A stretch of DNA of 64,000 nt from Microbacterium maritypicum (GCF_008868125.1 NZ_WAAQ01000001.1:1116001-1180000); one strand, 5' to 3'; positions 51,592-61,229 are shown, counted from the first letter of the stretch. Program-made: numbers and translations. Notes: generated from the letters alone by a model not told the origin.

Positions 51592-52794
51592 TCACGCGGA
51601 GAAGCGGGCGAGGCGCGTCGCCGCCTCTTCGAGGACCTCGACGCGCTTGCAGGCGGCGAAGCGCACCAGGCCCGCGTATTCGCTCCTGTGCTCCTCGGAG
51701 ACGAAGGCTGTGAGCGGGATCGCCACGACGCCCACGCGCTCCGGCAGGGCCCGGCAGAAGGCCGCGGCGTCCGGTCCGCCCAGCGCCGTCGCATCCGCGA
51801 CGGTGAAGTAGCCGCCCTGAGGTGCGTGCACGGTGAATCCGGCCGCCCTCAGCCCGTCGCCGAGAATCCCGTGCTTGTGGGCGAGCACGGCGGCCGCGTC
51901 CGTGAAGTACGCGTCGTCCATCCGCAGCCCCACGGCGACAGCCGGCTGAAATGGCGAGCCGTTGACGTAGGTGAGGTACTGCTTCACGGTGAGCACGGCC
52001 GTGATGAGCGCGGCCGGTCCATGCACCCATCCGATCTTCCACCCCGTCGTGGAGAAGGTCTTCCCGGCCGACGAGATCGTCAGCGTGCGCGCGGATGCTC
52101 CGGGGAGCGTGGCGATCGGGGTGTGCGCGGCATGGAACGCCAGATGCTCGTACACCTCGTCGGTGACGATGATCGCATCGTGCTTCTCCGCCAGGCGCAC
52201 CACCTCTTCGAGCACCTCACGCCCGAAGATCGCTCCCGTGGGATTGTGCGGGTCGTTGACCAGGATGATCCTGGTGCGATCGCTCACCGTCGTGGCGAGC
52301 CGCTCGAGGTCGGGTTGGAAGTCCGGCGCGCGCAGCGGAACCGTGCGCAGCCGTGCCCCCGCGAGGGCCACGGCGGCGGCATAGGAGTCGTAGTAGGGCT
52401 CGAACACGACGACCTCGTCTTCGGGGCCGTCGATCAGCGCCAGCAGGGTCGCGGTCAGGGCCTCCGTCGCTCCGGCCGTCACGATCACCTCGCTGGAAGG
52501 ATCGACACGGAGCCCGTAGAAGCGCCGCTGATGCTCGCTGATGGCATCGAGGAGAACCGGTGTGCCGCGACCGGGCGGGTACTGATTGGCTCCGCTCGCG
52601 ATGGCGGCTCGCGCCGCCTCCAGCACCTCTGCGGGACCGTCCTCGTCGGGGAAGCCCTGGCCGAGATTGATCGCCCCGGTTCGAGCCGCCGCTGCCGACA
52701 TCTCTGCGAAGATGGTGGGCGCGACGGTTCCGTCGGCAGCGAGCAGACCTGCCCCCGCTGCGGTACGACGCCATGCGCCGGGAATGACACTCAT
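51592..52794 (-). CDS. PLP-dependent class I/II aminotransferase
   Basis: A 400-residue aminotransferase. Motifs: NLGQGFPDEDGP, DPHNPTGAIFGR, DEVYEHLAF and the PLP lysine in SSAGKTFSTTGWKIGW. The sequence resembles kynurenine/methionine/glutamine-type aminotransferases (YbdL-like). Next to a nitrilase-family gene it could be part of a glutamine transaminase-omega-amidase pathway; that is inference. ATG 52794 is preceded by AAGA only, so initiation may be leaderless. Confidence 0.92.
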   Translation of the reverse strand: MSVIPGAWRRTAAGAGLLAADGTVAPTIFAEMSAAAARTGAINLGQGFPDEDGPAEVLEAARAAIASGANQYPPGRGTPVLLDAISEHQRRFYGLRVDPSSEVIVTAGATEALTATLLALIDGPEDEVVVFEPYYDSYAAAVALAGARLRTVPLRAPDFQPDLERLATTVSDRTRIILVNDPHNPTGAIFGREVLEEVVRLAEKHDAIIVTDEVYEHLAFHAAHTPIATLPGASARTLTISSAGKTFSTTGWKIGWVHGPAALITAVLTVKQYLTYVNGSPFQPAVAVGLRMDDAYFTDAAAVLAHKHGILGDGLRAAGFTVHAPQGGYFTVADATALGGPDAAAFCRALPERVGVVAIPLTAFVSEEHRSEYAGLVRFAACKRVEVLEEAATRLARFSA

Positions 52795-52892
52795 GAAGAA
52801 CAGGCTAAGGCCATAGCTGAAACTCATCTTCGGCATAAGGAACGCACAGATACAGGCGTCATTCTGAAATGGTCGTCGAAGGAGCACACACC

Positions 52893-54527
52893 ATGAACGA
52901 AGACAACCCCCAGGACCAGTCGGCATCCGCGTCGAACGACGCCACGCCGTCCACCGAGGCCGCACAGATCGCCGCTCAGCCGGTGACGGATGCCGCCGCT
53001 GACACGACCGCGCCGGCCGCTGCCGCCCCGGCGCCCAACGCGCCGGCCGCTGCCGCCCCGGCGCCCAACGCGCCGGCCGCTGCCGCCCCCATGCAGGGGC
53101 ATCAGATGCCGTCGACGTTCACCTCGCAGGCCCCGGCCGCGCCCGTGATCGCTCCGGTCCCTCACGGCTACGCAGCATCTGCCGCCGGCGCGCCGGGCGC
53201 AGCCACCGCGCAGGGAGCCGCCTTCGGCATCCCCACCGCGGCGTCCTACACCCAGCCCACGCAGCCGCTCGACGGCGGCGCCGCGTACGGCACGCAGGGC
53301 GATGGCGCGAAGATCAAGGAGCAGAAGGCTCGTGGGGGCGCGAAGTTCGCCGCCTTCATCGTCGCGGCCGCTCTGGTCGGCGGCGTCGCCGGGTTCGGCG
53401 GCGGTGCGCTGCTGAACGGCCTCCAGGACCGCCCGTCCTCCGGCACGGCCTCCGGTCCGCAGACGGTGACGGTGAACAACCCCGGATCGGTCAACGAGAC
53501 CACAGCGGTCGCGACGGCCGCACTCCCGTCCGTCGTCACCATCGAGGTGGCGGGCGCCGATCAGGGAGGCAGCGGATCCGGTGTCATCATCAGCGATGAC
53601 GGTTACGTGCTCACCAACACGCACGTCGTGACCCTCGGCGGCGCGGTCGCCGATCCGACGATCCGCGTGACCACATCGGACGGGCGCATCTTCGAGGCGA
53701 CCGTGGTCGGGACAGACCCGATCTACGACCTCGCCGTGATCAAGCTGAAGGACGCCAAGGGGCTGACCCCGATGGACTTCGCCGATTCCTCGAAGCTCAA
53801 CGTCGGCGACACCGCTGTGGCGCTCGGCGCTCCTCTCGGGCTCGCGAACTCCGTCACCACCGGCATCGTGAGTGCGTTGAACCGCAGCATCCAGATCGCC
53901 TCGTCCGCCCTGCCCGACTCCTCCTCCGAGGACGCCCCGGACCAGCAGCAGACGCCGGATCAGGGTCAGGGCCAGGGGCCGTTCCAGTTCGACATCCCCG
54001 GAAGCGGCACGCCGCAGACCTCGGACTCCATCTCGATCGCCGTGATTCAGACGGACGCCGCGATCAACCACGGCAACTCCGGCGGCGCGCTCGTGAACAG
54101 CAAGGGCGAGCTGATCGGCATCAACGTGGCCATCGCGAGTTCGGGAAGCTCCGAAGAGTCGGGGTCGATCGGTATCGGGTTCGCCATCCCGTCGAACATC
54201 GCCAAGCGGGTGTCGGACGAGATCATCGCCGACGGTGCGGCGACGCACGGCCTGCTCGGCGCGTCCGTCCAGGATGCCTCGAGCGTGCAGGGCGCTACCG
54301 TCTCCGGGGCGTACATCGCCAAGGCGACCGACGGCGGCGCCGCCGCAGCTGCGGGTATCCAGGAGGGCGACATCGTCACCAGGTTCAACGGCGTCCCGAT
54401 CACCAGCGCGAGCGATCTCACCGCGCAGGTGCGCGCGGCGGCGGCCGGCAGCGATGCCAAGGTCACCTACGTGCGCGGCGGCAAGGAGTACGACATCGAG
54501 GTGACGCTCGGCGAACTCGCCGGCTGA
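52893..54527 (+). CDS. HtrA/DegP-type serine protease with PDZ domain
   Basis: A 544-residue membrane-anchored protease. An Ala/Pro-rich cytoplasmic region of about 145 residues contains a 30-bp tandem repeat. One transmembrane helix (about 150-175) precedes the trypsin-like domain: His in TNTHVV, Asp in IYDLAVIKL, Ser in GNSGGALV. A C-terminal PDZ domain follows (GGAAAAAGIQEGDIVTRFNG). ATG 52893 is chosen over an in-frame ATG at 52869 because AAGGAG stands at 52879-52884. Likely role: quality control of extracytoplasmic proteins. Confidence 0.95.
   Translation: MNEDNPQDQSASASNDATPSTEAAQIAAQPVTDAAADTTAPAAAAPAPNAPAAAAPAPNAPAAAAPMQGHQMPSTFTSQAPAAPVIAPVPHGYAASAAGAPGAATAQGAAFGIPTAASYTQPTQPLDGGAAYGTQGDGAKIKEQKARGGAKFAAFIVAAALVGGVAGFGGGALLNGLQDRPSSGTASGPQTVTVNNPGSVNETTAVATAALPSVVTIEVAGADQGGSGSGVIISDDGYVLTNTHVVTLGGAVADPTIRVTTSDGRIFEATVVGTDPIYDLAVIKLKDAKGLTPMDFADSSKLNVGDTAVALGAPLGLANSVTTGIVSALNRSIQIASSALPDSSSEDAPDQQQTPDQGQGQGPFQFDIPGSGTPQTSDSISIAVIQTDAAINHGNSGGALVNSKGELIGINVAIASSGSSEESGSIGIGFAIPSNIAKRVSDEIIADGAATHGLLGASVQDASSVQGATVSGAYIAKATDGGAAAAAGIQEGDIVTRFNGVPITSASDLTAQVRAAAAGSDAKVTYVRGGKEYDIEVTLGELAG
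53011..53089 (+). repeat. 30-bp tandem repeat in the htrA gene
   Basis: Two exact 30-bp copies (53011-53040 and 53041-53070) and a partial third to 53089, each encoding the 10-residue unit AAAAPAPNAP. It lies in the disordered N-terminal region, so copy-number change would stay in frame. Confidence 0.88.
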
Positions 54528-54563
54528 CCCCACCACGCACAGGGAAGGACGCCACCGCCGCGA

Positions 54564-54569
54564 TAGGCT
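54564..54569 (+). promoter_or_regulatory. -10 box of the first CDP-glycerol transferase gene
   Basis: TAGGCT, then CGCGGA and the GTG at 54576. Confidence 0.5.
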
Positions 54570-54575
54570 CGCGGA

Positions 54576-55829
54576 GTGGCGTCCTTCTCTTTCGGCACCG
54601 GCAATGCGGCCAAGCTCCTCCGGATCCCGTTGTATGCCGTCGGACGCATCGGCACCCTCCTCCTTCCGCGCGGCCGGCGCTGGGTCTTCGGCTGCGGTGC
54701 CGGAGTGGGCGACGGCGCTCTCGCACTCCAGCGCTACGCGTCGGAGGCGGGCCACGACACCGTCTGGCTCACGGCGTCGGAGCGCGAGGATCGGGACGCT
54801 GCCGCCCTCGGTATCCGCACCGTGCGCAAGAGCGGACTGCGCGGATGGTGGACGACCGCTCGGGCGGGGGTGCTCGTGGTCACCCACGGACTCGGCGACG
54901 TGAACCGCTACGCGAACGGCGGCGCTTTCGTGGTCCAGCTCTGGCACGGGATCCCGCTGAAGCGGATCGGGCTGGACTCTCCGGCGACGACCCAGGTTCC
55001 GAATGTTCCCGCGGCGGCGCTGTTGCGTCGCGCGGTCGGTATCCTCTACCGCGCCGCAGCCCAGCGCATCCGCGTGCTCCCGGCCGCTTCGCACCGCGCA
55101 CGGGGGCGCTTGGAGTCCGCGTTCGGCCTGGGTGATGACCGTGTGGTGGTCACAGGGGAACCTCGCGTCGACGTGCTCTCGGCAGGATCGGCGGAACACG
55201 TGAGGTCCGCGGCATCCGCTCTGCTTCGCAGCGTCGTGGGGGAGATTCCCGATACCGCGCGCACCATCCTCTACGCGCCGACCTGGCGTGATGGGGCTCC
55301 CGACCCCGCCGTTCCCACCGCTGAGGAGTGGATCCGCATCGTCCGGGTCCTCGAAGAGCACGACGCCGTCCTGTTCGTGCGCTCTCATCCCCTGGGAGAG
55401 GGCGGATATGCGCCCCCGCTTCCGAGCCGCAGGGTGCACGCGCTCGGCGCTGCGATGCTTCCCGACGTGACGCCGGCGCTCGCCGCGTTCGACGTGCTCG
55501 TCACCGACTACTCCTCGCTCGCATACGACGTCGGTCTGCTGCGCATGCCCGTGCTGTTCCTGGCTCCGGATGCTGAGGAGTACGCCCGCACTCGTGGCTT
55601 CTACGGCCGGTACGACGACGTCGCAGGCCCCGACGCGGCCACCGACTGGGCGGAGCTCCTGGCACAGCTCGAAGCGCTCCTCGAAGACACCGCCGCCCAC
55701 GACGCGGCGTCCGAGCGTTCCGCTACGCTCAGCGCGGAGATGCACGCATATCGGGACGGGCGCAACACCGAGCGCGTGTACCAGGTCATCCGCGCGCGGG
55801 GGATTCCCGCGCCGAAGGGAGCAGCATGA
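54576..55829 (+). CDS. CDP-glycerol glycerophosphotransferase family protein 1
   Basis: A 417-residue TagB/TagF-like transferase that would add glycerol phosphate (or a related polyol phosphate) from a CDP-activated donor to a growing polymer. Family motifs: WHGIPLKR (catalytic-type His), LYAPTWRDG, FVRSHPLG and VLVTDYSSLAYD. N-terminal basic hydrophobic segment suggests membrane contact. Overlaps the next transferase by 4 bp (ATGA), so the two are co-translated. Confidence 0.9.
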   Translation: MASFSFGTGNAAKLLRIPLYAVGRIGTLLLPRGRRWVFGCGAGVGDGALALQRYASEAGHDTVWLTASEREDRDAAALGIRTVRKSGLRGWWTTARAGVLVVTHGLGDVNRYANGGAFVVQLWHGIPLKRIGLDSPATTQVPNVPAAALLRRAVGILYRAAAQRIRVLPAASHRARGRLESAFGLGDDRVVVTGEPRVDVLSAGSAEHVRSAASALLRSVVGEIPDTARTILYAPTWRDGAPDPAVPTAEEWIRIVRVLEEHDAVLFVRSHPLGEGGYAPPLPSRRVHALGAAMLPDVTPALAAFDVLVTDYSSLAYDVGLLRMPVLFLAPDAEEYARTRGFYGRYDDVAGPDAATDWAELLAQLEALLEDTAAHDAASERSATLSAEMHAYRDGRNTERVYQVIRARGIPAPKGAA

Positions 55830-57262
55830 CAACGGCCCGCATCGATGACGCGGCGGAGGCCCTGATCATCGAAGGGACCGGTCAGCGACCGGAAACGGCC
55901 GACCTGGTCGGACCACGAGCGCACGTCGAGGCTCGTGTCACCGGGGGCGGCAAGACCTGGAAGGCGACGTTCCCGTTGCAGGCCTCCCGTTGGGGCGGCC
56001 CTTCGCTTCCCCTGCCGACGGGGACGTACGAGCTGCGGATCGCCGACGTCGATCTCGATGATGTGCGACTCGCTCCTACCGTGCTCACCGGGGTTCGGAT
56101 AGCGTTGAATGCCGGTACCGTCCGCATCGCCGCGCCGGTGGATCCGGTGTACGAGACCGCTGAGGGGCGCTCGACCCTCGAGGAACGGTACGTCGCTCAG
56201 GCGGGCGGCACAGAGAACGCCGTGTTCTTCGAGAGCTTCTACGGACGAAGCGTCGGATGCAACCCGCGGGCCATCGATCGCGAGCTCGCGGCGCGCGCAC
56301 CCGAGGTGCGACGCTACTGGAGCGTCGTCGACCTCTCGGTCGAGGTGCCGGAGGGGGCGATCGCCGTCGTCGAGGGCAGCCCCCAGTGGTGGCACGCCCG
56401 CGGAGCCGCACGGCTGCTGGTGGTCAACGACTGGCTGCGTCGACGATTCGCCCGCAAGCCGGGGCAGAAGGTGCTCCAGACCTGGCACGGCACACCGCTC
56501 AAGCGGCTCGCCCTGCACCGTCCCGGCTTCGATCCGCGACGGATGGCCGCGGTCGTGAAGGAATCCCGGCGCTGGGACGTCCTGTTGGCCCAGAACACCT
56601 ATTCCGAGCGCATCCTGCGCAAGGCGTACGCCTTCCTCGGGCGGCCGATCTGGGTGGAGGGATACCCCCGCAACGATGCGCTCACCAACGGCGACCCTGC
56701 CGAGGTCCGCGCGGCGTTGGGGATCGGGCCCGAGGAGCGCGTGCTCCTGTACGCACCGACCTGGCGCGATGACCGTGCCGAGATGGTCGACTTCGTCGAT
56801 GCGGAGCTTCTGGCGCACCAGGCGAACGCCGTGGTCCTCGTGCGCGGTCACTCCCGCACTCTGGAACAGGGACGCGATCGCGCGGGTGCACGGGTCATCG
56901 ATGTGACCGGGTACCCCGAGACGGCACGGCTGCTTCTGGCGGCAGACGCCCTGATCACCGACTACTCCTCGGTGATGTTCGACTTCAGCGTCACCGGAAA
57001 GCCGATGTACTTCCTGGTGCCCGACATCGATCACTATCGCGGACAGCTGCGCGGGTTCTACTTCGACCTCGCGGAGCGCGCACCCGGTCCGCTCGTGCGC
57101 TCTCAGGAGGAGCTCGCGGCCGCTCTGGACGACGCGGGCCACGTGGACGCGTACGCGGATCGCTATGCGGCCTGGCGGAAGCAGTTCAACTCCCGCGACG
57201 ATGGTCATGCCGCGCAGCGTGTGGTCGACCGCATCCTCGATCTGGGGTTCGTCACGCCCTGA
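55826..57262 (+). CDS. CDP-glycerol glycerophosphotransferase family protein 2
   Basis: A 478-residue transferase of the same family. An N-terminal extra domain (about 1-120, beta-rich) precedes the catalytic region with WHGTPLKRL, YAPTWRDDR, VRGHSR and LITDYSSVMFDF. With the preceding gene it probably builds or modifies a teichoic-acid-like wall polymer. It converges with a GT2 gene, stops 15 bp apart. Confidence 0.92.
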   Translation: MTTARIDDAAEALIIEGTGQRPETADLVGPRAHVEARVTGGGKTWKATFPLQASRWGGPSLPLPTGTYELRIADVDLDDVRLAPTVLTGVRIALNAGTVRIAAPVDPVYETAEGRSTLEERYVAQAGGTENAVFFESFYGRSVGCNPRAIDRELAARAPEVRRYWSVVDLSVEVPEGAIAVVEGSPQWWHARGAARLLVVNDWLRRRFARKPGQKVLQTWHGTPLKRLALHRPGFDPRRMAAVVKESRRWDVLLAQNTYSERILRKAYAFLGRPIWVEGYPRNDALTNGDPAEVRAALGIGPEERVLLYAPTWRDDRAEMVDFVDAELLAHQANAVVLVRGHSRTLEQGRDRAGARVIDVTGYPETARLLLAADALITDYSSVMFDFSVTGKPMYFLVPDIDHYRGQLRGFYFDLAERAPGPLVRSQEELAAALDDAGHVDAYADRYAAWRKQFNSRDDGHAAQRVVDRILDLGFVTP

Positions 57263-57277
57263 GTCCGCGCTGGCGCG

Positions 57278-58351
57278 TCAGGGGAGAGGTGTGTTCCGGG
57301 TGCCGAGGCGCGAGGCGTCGACGGTGTCGCGGGCACCGCGCAGCACACCACCCAGGAAGCCCAGGCCCCAGGAGATGTGCATCGTCGGCAGCACCAGGAG
57401 CGTCCACATCCGCTGGCGCACGCCCCCTCCGCCGGGCGCGAGCGCCACGCCGATCACGAGCAGCAGATACAGCGCGAGCGGCACGTAGACGAGGATCGAT
57501 GCGATCAGAGACGCCGCTCCGCTGAGCGCCCCTGTCAGCTGCAGGACGCCGATGACCACGGCGAGGGCCACGACCACCACGAGCGCGGGCGGGGCGAAGT
57601 AACGGATCCCGTTGCGGCGACCGAACCGACGCACGAGCTCACCGCGCCAGGCGCCCGTCGCGCGGAACTGCCGAGCCAGCCGCAGCCAGCTCTCCCGCGG
57701 CCAGTAGGTGACCGACAGATCGGGGTCGAACCACACCTTGTGGCCGGCCTGTCGGATCCGTAGGTTGAGCTCCCAGTCCTCGCCACGTCGGATCGACTCG
57801 TCGAACAGCCCGACCTCATCGAGGACGTCGCGCCGCATCACGCCGAGGTACGCCGACTCCGCCTCGCCCTCCTGCGAACTCCCGTGATAGGCGCCTCCGC
57901 CGAGCCCGACAGGGGAGTTGTACAGACGAGCGACCGCCTTCTGGAAGGGCGTGCGCCCCTCGGCGTGCATCACGCCGCCGACGTTCGCCGATCCGGTGCG
58001 CTCCAGAGTCTGCAACGCCAGGGCGGCGTAACCGGGGGAGAGTTCGGAGTGCGCGTCGACGCGCACGATCGTGCCGTAGCGGCTTGCCTGGATCGCGGCG
58101 TTCAGCCCCACCGGGATGTGCGCCGCAGGGTTGTCCACCAGCCGGATGCGGTCGTCCGTCGCCGCGAGTCGTCGGGCGAGCTCGGTCGTGCCATCCGTCG
58201 ACGGGCCCAGCGCGAGCACGAGCTCGGTGGGGGCATCGACATCCTGAGCGAGCACCGAGGCGATCGCGTGCTCGAGGTACGCGCGTTCGTTGAGCACCGG
58301 CATCACGAAGGACACCCCGGGCAGGGGAGCGGAGAATTCGTCGGCGCGCAC
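57278..58351 (-). CDS. Family 2 glycosyltransferase with C-terminal membrane helices
   Basis: A 357-residue GT2 enzyme: N-terminal GT-A domain with VSFVMPVLNERAYLEHAIASV, the donor-metal region VRVDAHSELS, and GEDWELNLRIR, then about three to four C-terminal transmembrane helices. It resembles membrane-associated succinoglycan/ExoA-type transferases. GTG 58351 is the best in-frame start just before the domain; no clear Shine-Dalgarno is seen. It sits between CDP-glycerol transferase genes, so surface polysaccharide or polymer synthesis is likely. Confidence 0.88.
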   Translation of the reverse strand: MRADEFSAPLPGVSFVMPVLNERAYLEHAIASVLAQDVDAPTELVLALGPSTDGTTELARRLAATDDRIRLVDNPAAHIPVGLNAAIQASRYGTIVRVDAHSELSPGYAALALQTLERTGSANVGGVMHAEGRTPFQKAVARLYNSPVGLGGGAYHGSSQEGEAESAYLGVMRRDVLDEVGLFDESIRRGEDWELNLRIRQAGHKVWFDPDLSVTYWPRESWLRLARQFRATGAWRGELVRRFGRRNGIRYFAPPALVVVVALAVVIGVLQLTGALSGAASLIASILVYVPLALYLLLVIGVALAPGGGGVRQRMWTLLVLPTMHISWGLGFLGGVLRGARDTVDASRLGTRNTPLP

Positions 58352-58458
58352 ATGATGATCATGGCACGGTGTCCACGCACGTTCCCTGATCGAGGGCGCG
58401 GCAGGGCGTCCGCAGTCCGCGGGACGGGCTGCGGCGGGAGGATCGGACGCGGACGAAC

Positions 58459-58464
58459 TATTCT
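58459..58464 (+). promoter_or_regulatory. -10 box of the third CDP-glycerol transferase gene
   Basis: TATTCT, then GGAGGG and the ATG at 58471. Confidence 0.55.
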
Positions 58465-58470
58465 GGAGGG

Positions 58471-59754
58471 ATGGGTGCACTGTCTGACGCGAAGAAGGCA
58501 TACCGTCTGCTGAAGCGGGCGCTCGCGTCTCGCACCTCGGTGCAGCGCGTGCGACGTCGGCTCGCCGAGCGCGAGCCGTTTCCGACCGACCACTTCAAGG
58601 TCGCGGTCTACTTCGCCGACGGTGCCGTGAACATGTATCAGATGCGTCAGTGGTACCGCCCGCTCGCCGAGCTCGCGAAGCGCTGGCCCGTCGTCGTGCT
58701 CTCCCGGCAGGCCACCGGGACCGAGAAGCTCCTCGAAGAAGACGCCCCTCCGGTGGTGTTCGTCCCGAAGGTGCGCGATCTGGAGCGGTTCATCGCCACC
58801 CAGGACATCCGCATCGTGCTGTACGTCAACCAGAACACCAGGAACTTCCAGATGTTCCGGTACGGGCGGCGCTGGCATGTGTTCATCAATCACGGCGAGT
58901 CCGACAAGATGTACATGACGACGAACCAGTACAAGGCCTACGACTACGCCTTCGTCGCCGGACAGGCCGCTCGGGATCGTCTCTCGCGCACGCTGTGGGA
59001 TTACGACGTGAACCACCGCACGATCGAGATCGGGCGCCCGCAGGCCGATCACTACTCCGGAACGCTTCCGTACACGCCCGATGAGCGGACCGTCGTGCTC
59101 TATGCGCCGACCTGGGAAGGCGACCGTCCCAGCGCCCACTACGGTTCGATCGCTTCGCACGGCGAGGAGCTCGTGAGCCGGCTGCTGGCGACCGGTGCCC
59201 ACCGTGTGATCTACCGCCCCCATCCCCGCAGTGGCGTGGTCGATGAGGCGTACGGCGCCGCGCATCGACGGATCGTGGCCGCGATCGAAGCGGCGAATGC
59301 CGCGGACGCGACCGCTCACCATGTCTACGACGCGGCTCCGGAGTTGGGCTGGCAGCTCACCGCGGCCGACGTCGCCATCGTCGACATCTCCGCCATGGTC
59401 TACGACCGGCTCGCCGCCGGAAAGCCGCTGATGATCACGCGTCCGACGGACGAGCAGGCATCGATCGACACGCAGGGCTACCTGTCTGATTGCGAATGGC
59501 TGACCGCGGAGGCTGCGGTCGACATCGTCGCCGAGGTCGATCGGGTCCGAGCCGATGAGGCTGCGATCGCCCGGCTGCGGATGTGGGTCCAGCACTACTT
59601 CGGCGACACCACGCAGGGGGTGGCGACCGCGAAGTTCCATGCCGCGGTCGAGCGCCTCATGCAGGAGTGGGAGCGTTGGCAGGCGCATGAGGTCGGAACC
59701 GTCCGCGAAGACGAGGACGACGACGACGAAGAAACAGACGACGAGGACGCCTGA
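58471..59754 (+). CDS. CDP-glycerol glycerophosphotransferase-like protein 3, diverged
   Basis: A 427-residue protein related to the two upstream transferases. It retains FINHGESDK in place of WHGTPLKR, LYAPTWEGD and YRPHPRSG, but the usual TDYSS loop is replaced by VDISAMVYDR. The C-terminal tail is strongly acidic (EDEDDDDEE). It may use another donor or acceptor, or have a modified role. The birA gene starts 2 bp after its stop. Confidence 0.85.
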   Translation: MGALSDAKKAYRLLKRALASRTSVQRVRRRLAEREPFPTDHFKVAVYFADGAVNMYQMRQWYRPLAELAKRWPVVVLSRQATGTEKLLEEDAPPVVFVPKVRDLERFIATQDIRIVLYVNQNTRNFQMFRYGRRWHVFINHGESDKMYMTTNQYKAYDYAFVAGQAARDRLSRTLWDYDVNHRTIEIGRPQADHYSGTLPYTPDERTVVLYAPTWEGDRPSAHYGSIASHGEELVSRLLATGAHRVIYRPHPRSGVVDEAYGAAHRRIVAAIEAANAADATAHHVYDAAPELGWQLTAADVAIVDISAMVYDRLAAGKPLMITRPTDEQASIDTQGYLSDCEWLTAEAAVDIVAEVDRVRADEAAIARLRMWVQHYFGDTTQGVATAKFHAAVERLMQEWERWQAHEVGTVREDEDDDDEETDDEDA

Positions 59755-59756
59755 GG

Positions 59757-60527
59757 ATGGACTTCCCGCTCGCGAGCGCGATCGTGCCTCGCCTCGAGCT
59801 GGTGGCGGACACCGGTTCGACGAATGCCGACCTACGGGCGAAAGCGGCTGACGCCGAGGGCTGGCCGCACCTGGCGACCCTGGTCACGCGCAACCAGACG
59901 GCCGGACGTGGTCGCCTCGATCGCACGTGGGTCGCGCCGGCGGATTCCGCTCTCGCGATCTCGGTGCTGCTGCGCACGATTCCGGCCGATCCGGCCGCGC
60001 GGGGATGGATCCCGCTCGCCGCTGGTGCGGCGATGACGGAGGCGATCGCCGAGCAGCTCGTCGGACATGACGTCGCCGTGAAGTGGCCGAATGATGTTCT
60101 CGTCGACGGGCGGAAGATCTGCGGCATCCTCGCGGAGGCGACGACGGCGGCGGTGATCGTCGGGGCGGGCGTCAACACGGCCATGACGATCGAGCAGCTC
60201 CCTGTGCCGACGGCGACGTCGTTCGCATCCCTCGGCGTCGTCGTGGACGAGGACCGTTTGCTGTCCGCCTACCTCGAGAAGTTCGACGGGCACCTGTCGG
60301 CGCTGACCGCCTCTGGAGACGCCGTCGTGAGCGGCCTGCACGGTGTCGTGTCCGCCCGCTGCGCGACGCTCGGGCTGAGGGTCAGCGTGTCTCTGCCGGC
60401 CGGCCGCTCCCTCGACGGGGTGGCCACGGCGATCGATGCGGAGGGCCGTCTTCTGGTCGAATCGGATGGTCGGGAGTACCCGATCTCCGCCGGCGACGTC
60501 GTGCACGTGCGGCCGGCCGGAACCTGA
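59757..60527 (+). CDS. birA: Biotin--[acetyl-CoA-carboxylase] ligase
   Basis: Attaches biotin to the carrier subunit of acyl-CoA carboxylases through biotinyl-AMP. The 256-residue protein is the short form without the N-terminal DNA-binding domain, so it is not expected to repress transcription. Motifs: STNADL, AGRGRLDRTW (biotinyl-AMP loop), VKWPNDVLVDGRKICGIL and the C-terminal SH3-like domain. It starts 2 bp after the preceding stop. Confidence 0.95.
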   Translation: MDFPLASAIVPRLELVADTGSTNADLRAKAADAEGWPHLATLVTRNQTAGRGRLDRTWVAPADSALAISVLLRTIPADPAARGWIPLAAGAAMTEAIAEQLVGHDVAVKWPNDVLVDGRKICGILAEATTAAVIVGAGVNTAMTIEQLPVPTATSFASLGVVVDEDRLLSAYLEKFDGHLSALTASGDAVVSGLHGVVSARCATLGLRVSVSLPAGRSLDGVATAIDAEGRLLVESDGREYPISAGDVVHVRPAGT

Positions 60528-60565
60528 CACGCCGCCGCACAGACGGCTTTGTCGCAGATCACGGG

Positions 60566-60571
60566 CACAAT
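60566..60571 (+). promoter_or_regulatory. -10-like box of the PH-domain gene
   Basis: CACAAT, then GGTGGG and the GTG at 60578. The first base departs from TAnnnT, so this is weaker. Confidence 0.35.
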
Positions 60572-60577
60572 GGTGGG

Positions 60578-61117
60578 GTGACCCAGCCTGTGACGCTCGG
60601 CGGGAGGCCCCTGATGCCGCCGCCCGGTACGCCTTCGGAGGAGCTGCTGATCGCGCGCTTCCGGAGCCACGCACGTCGCCTGTTCTGGTCGGCACTCGTG
60701 CTCATCGCTACTTTCGGGGCGACGGGGTACTTCTTCGGCAATCTGCCGGAGGGTATCGAGGACTGGATGCTCCTCACCGCCGCCGGGGCTCTGGTGCTGC
60801 TGGCCGTCGTGCTGCCGTTCGTCATCTGGTACTCGCGGAGCACCACCGTCACGACCAGGAGGGTCATCGCCCGCCAGGGGATCGGTTCCCGTCGGCGTCA
60901 CGAGATGTCCCATGCCCGGGGCTACACCATCGCCGTTCGCCGCGGTCCGCTGCAGCGGATGTGGGGCTCGGGCACGATCACGCTGTCGAACGGCGTCGAC
61001 ACGCCGCTGCGGTTGGCGAACGTCCCGAACGTGACCCTCGTGCATGAGACCCTCGCCGACCAGATCGAGGTCGGGCAGATTCTCGCGCACCGCGACGCGC
61101 AGGCCGTCGGCGACTGA
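60578..61117 (+). CDS. Bacterial PH-domain membrane protein
   Basis: A 179-residue protein with two transmembrane helices (about 34-54 and 66-85) followed by a bPH2-like domain (TTRRVIARQGI, RGPLQRMWGSGTI). Function unknown. It lies between birA and purK; the same arrangement is known to me from M. tuberculosis Rv3278c. GTG 60578. Confidence 0.85.
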   Translation: MTQPVTLGGRPLMPPPGTPSEELLIARFRSHARRLFWSALVLIATFGATGYFFGNLPEGIEDWMLLTAAGALVLLAVVLPFVIWYSRSTTVTTRRVIARQGIGSRRRHEMSHARGYTIAVRRGPLQRMWGSGTITLSNGVDTPLRLANVPNVTLVHETLADQIEVGQILAHRDAQAVGD

Positions 61118-61229
61118 ATCCGGCGGCGTTCAGGCGGCCGAGCGCGGTGATCCGTGCCGTCGATCCGCAATCTGTCGTGCATGTCCGCATCGGTGCGGGA
61201 GAATGGGGGCAGACGAATGGAGGCGGCAC

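Noticed and set aside
52824..55832. 1000-codon antisense frame across htrA and a CDP-glycerol transferase
   Set aside because: Composition is low-complexity Arg/Gly/Val/Asp typical of antisense high-GC frames; the plus-strand genes have complete domain motifs.
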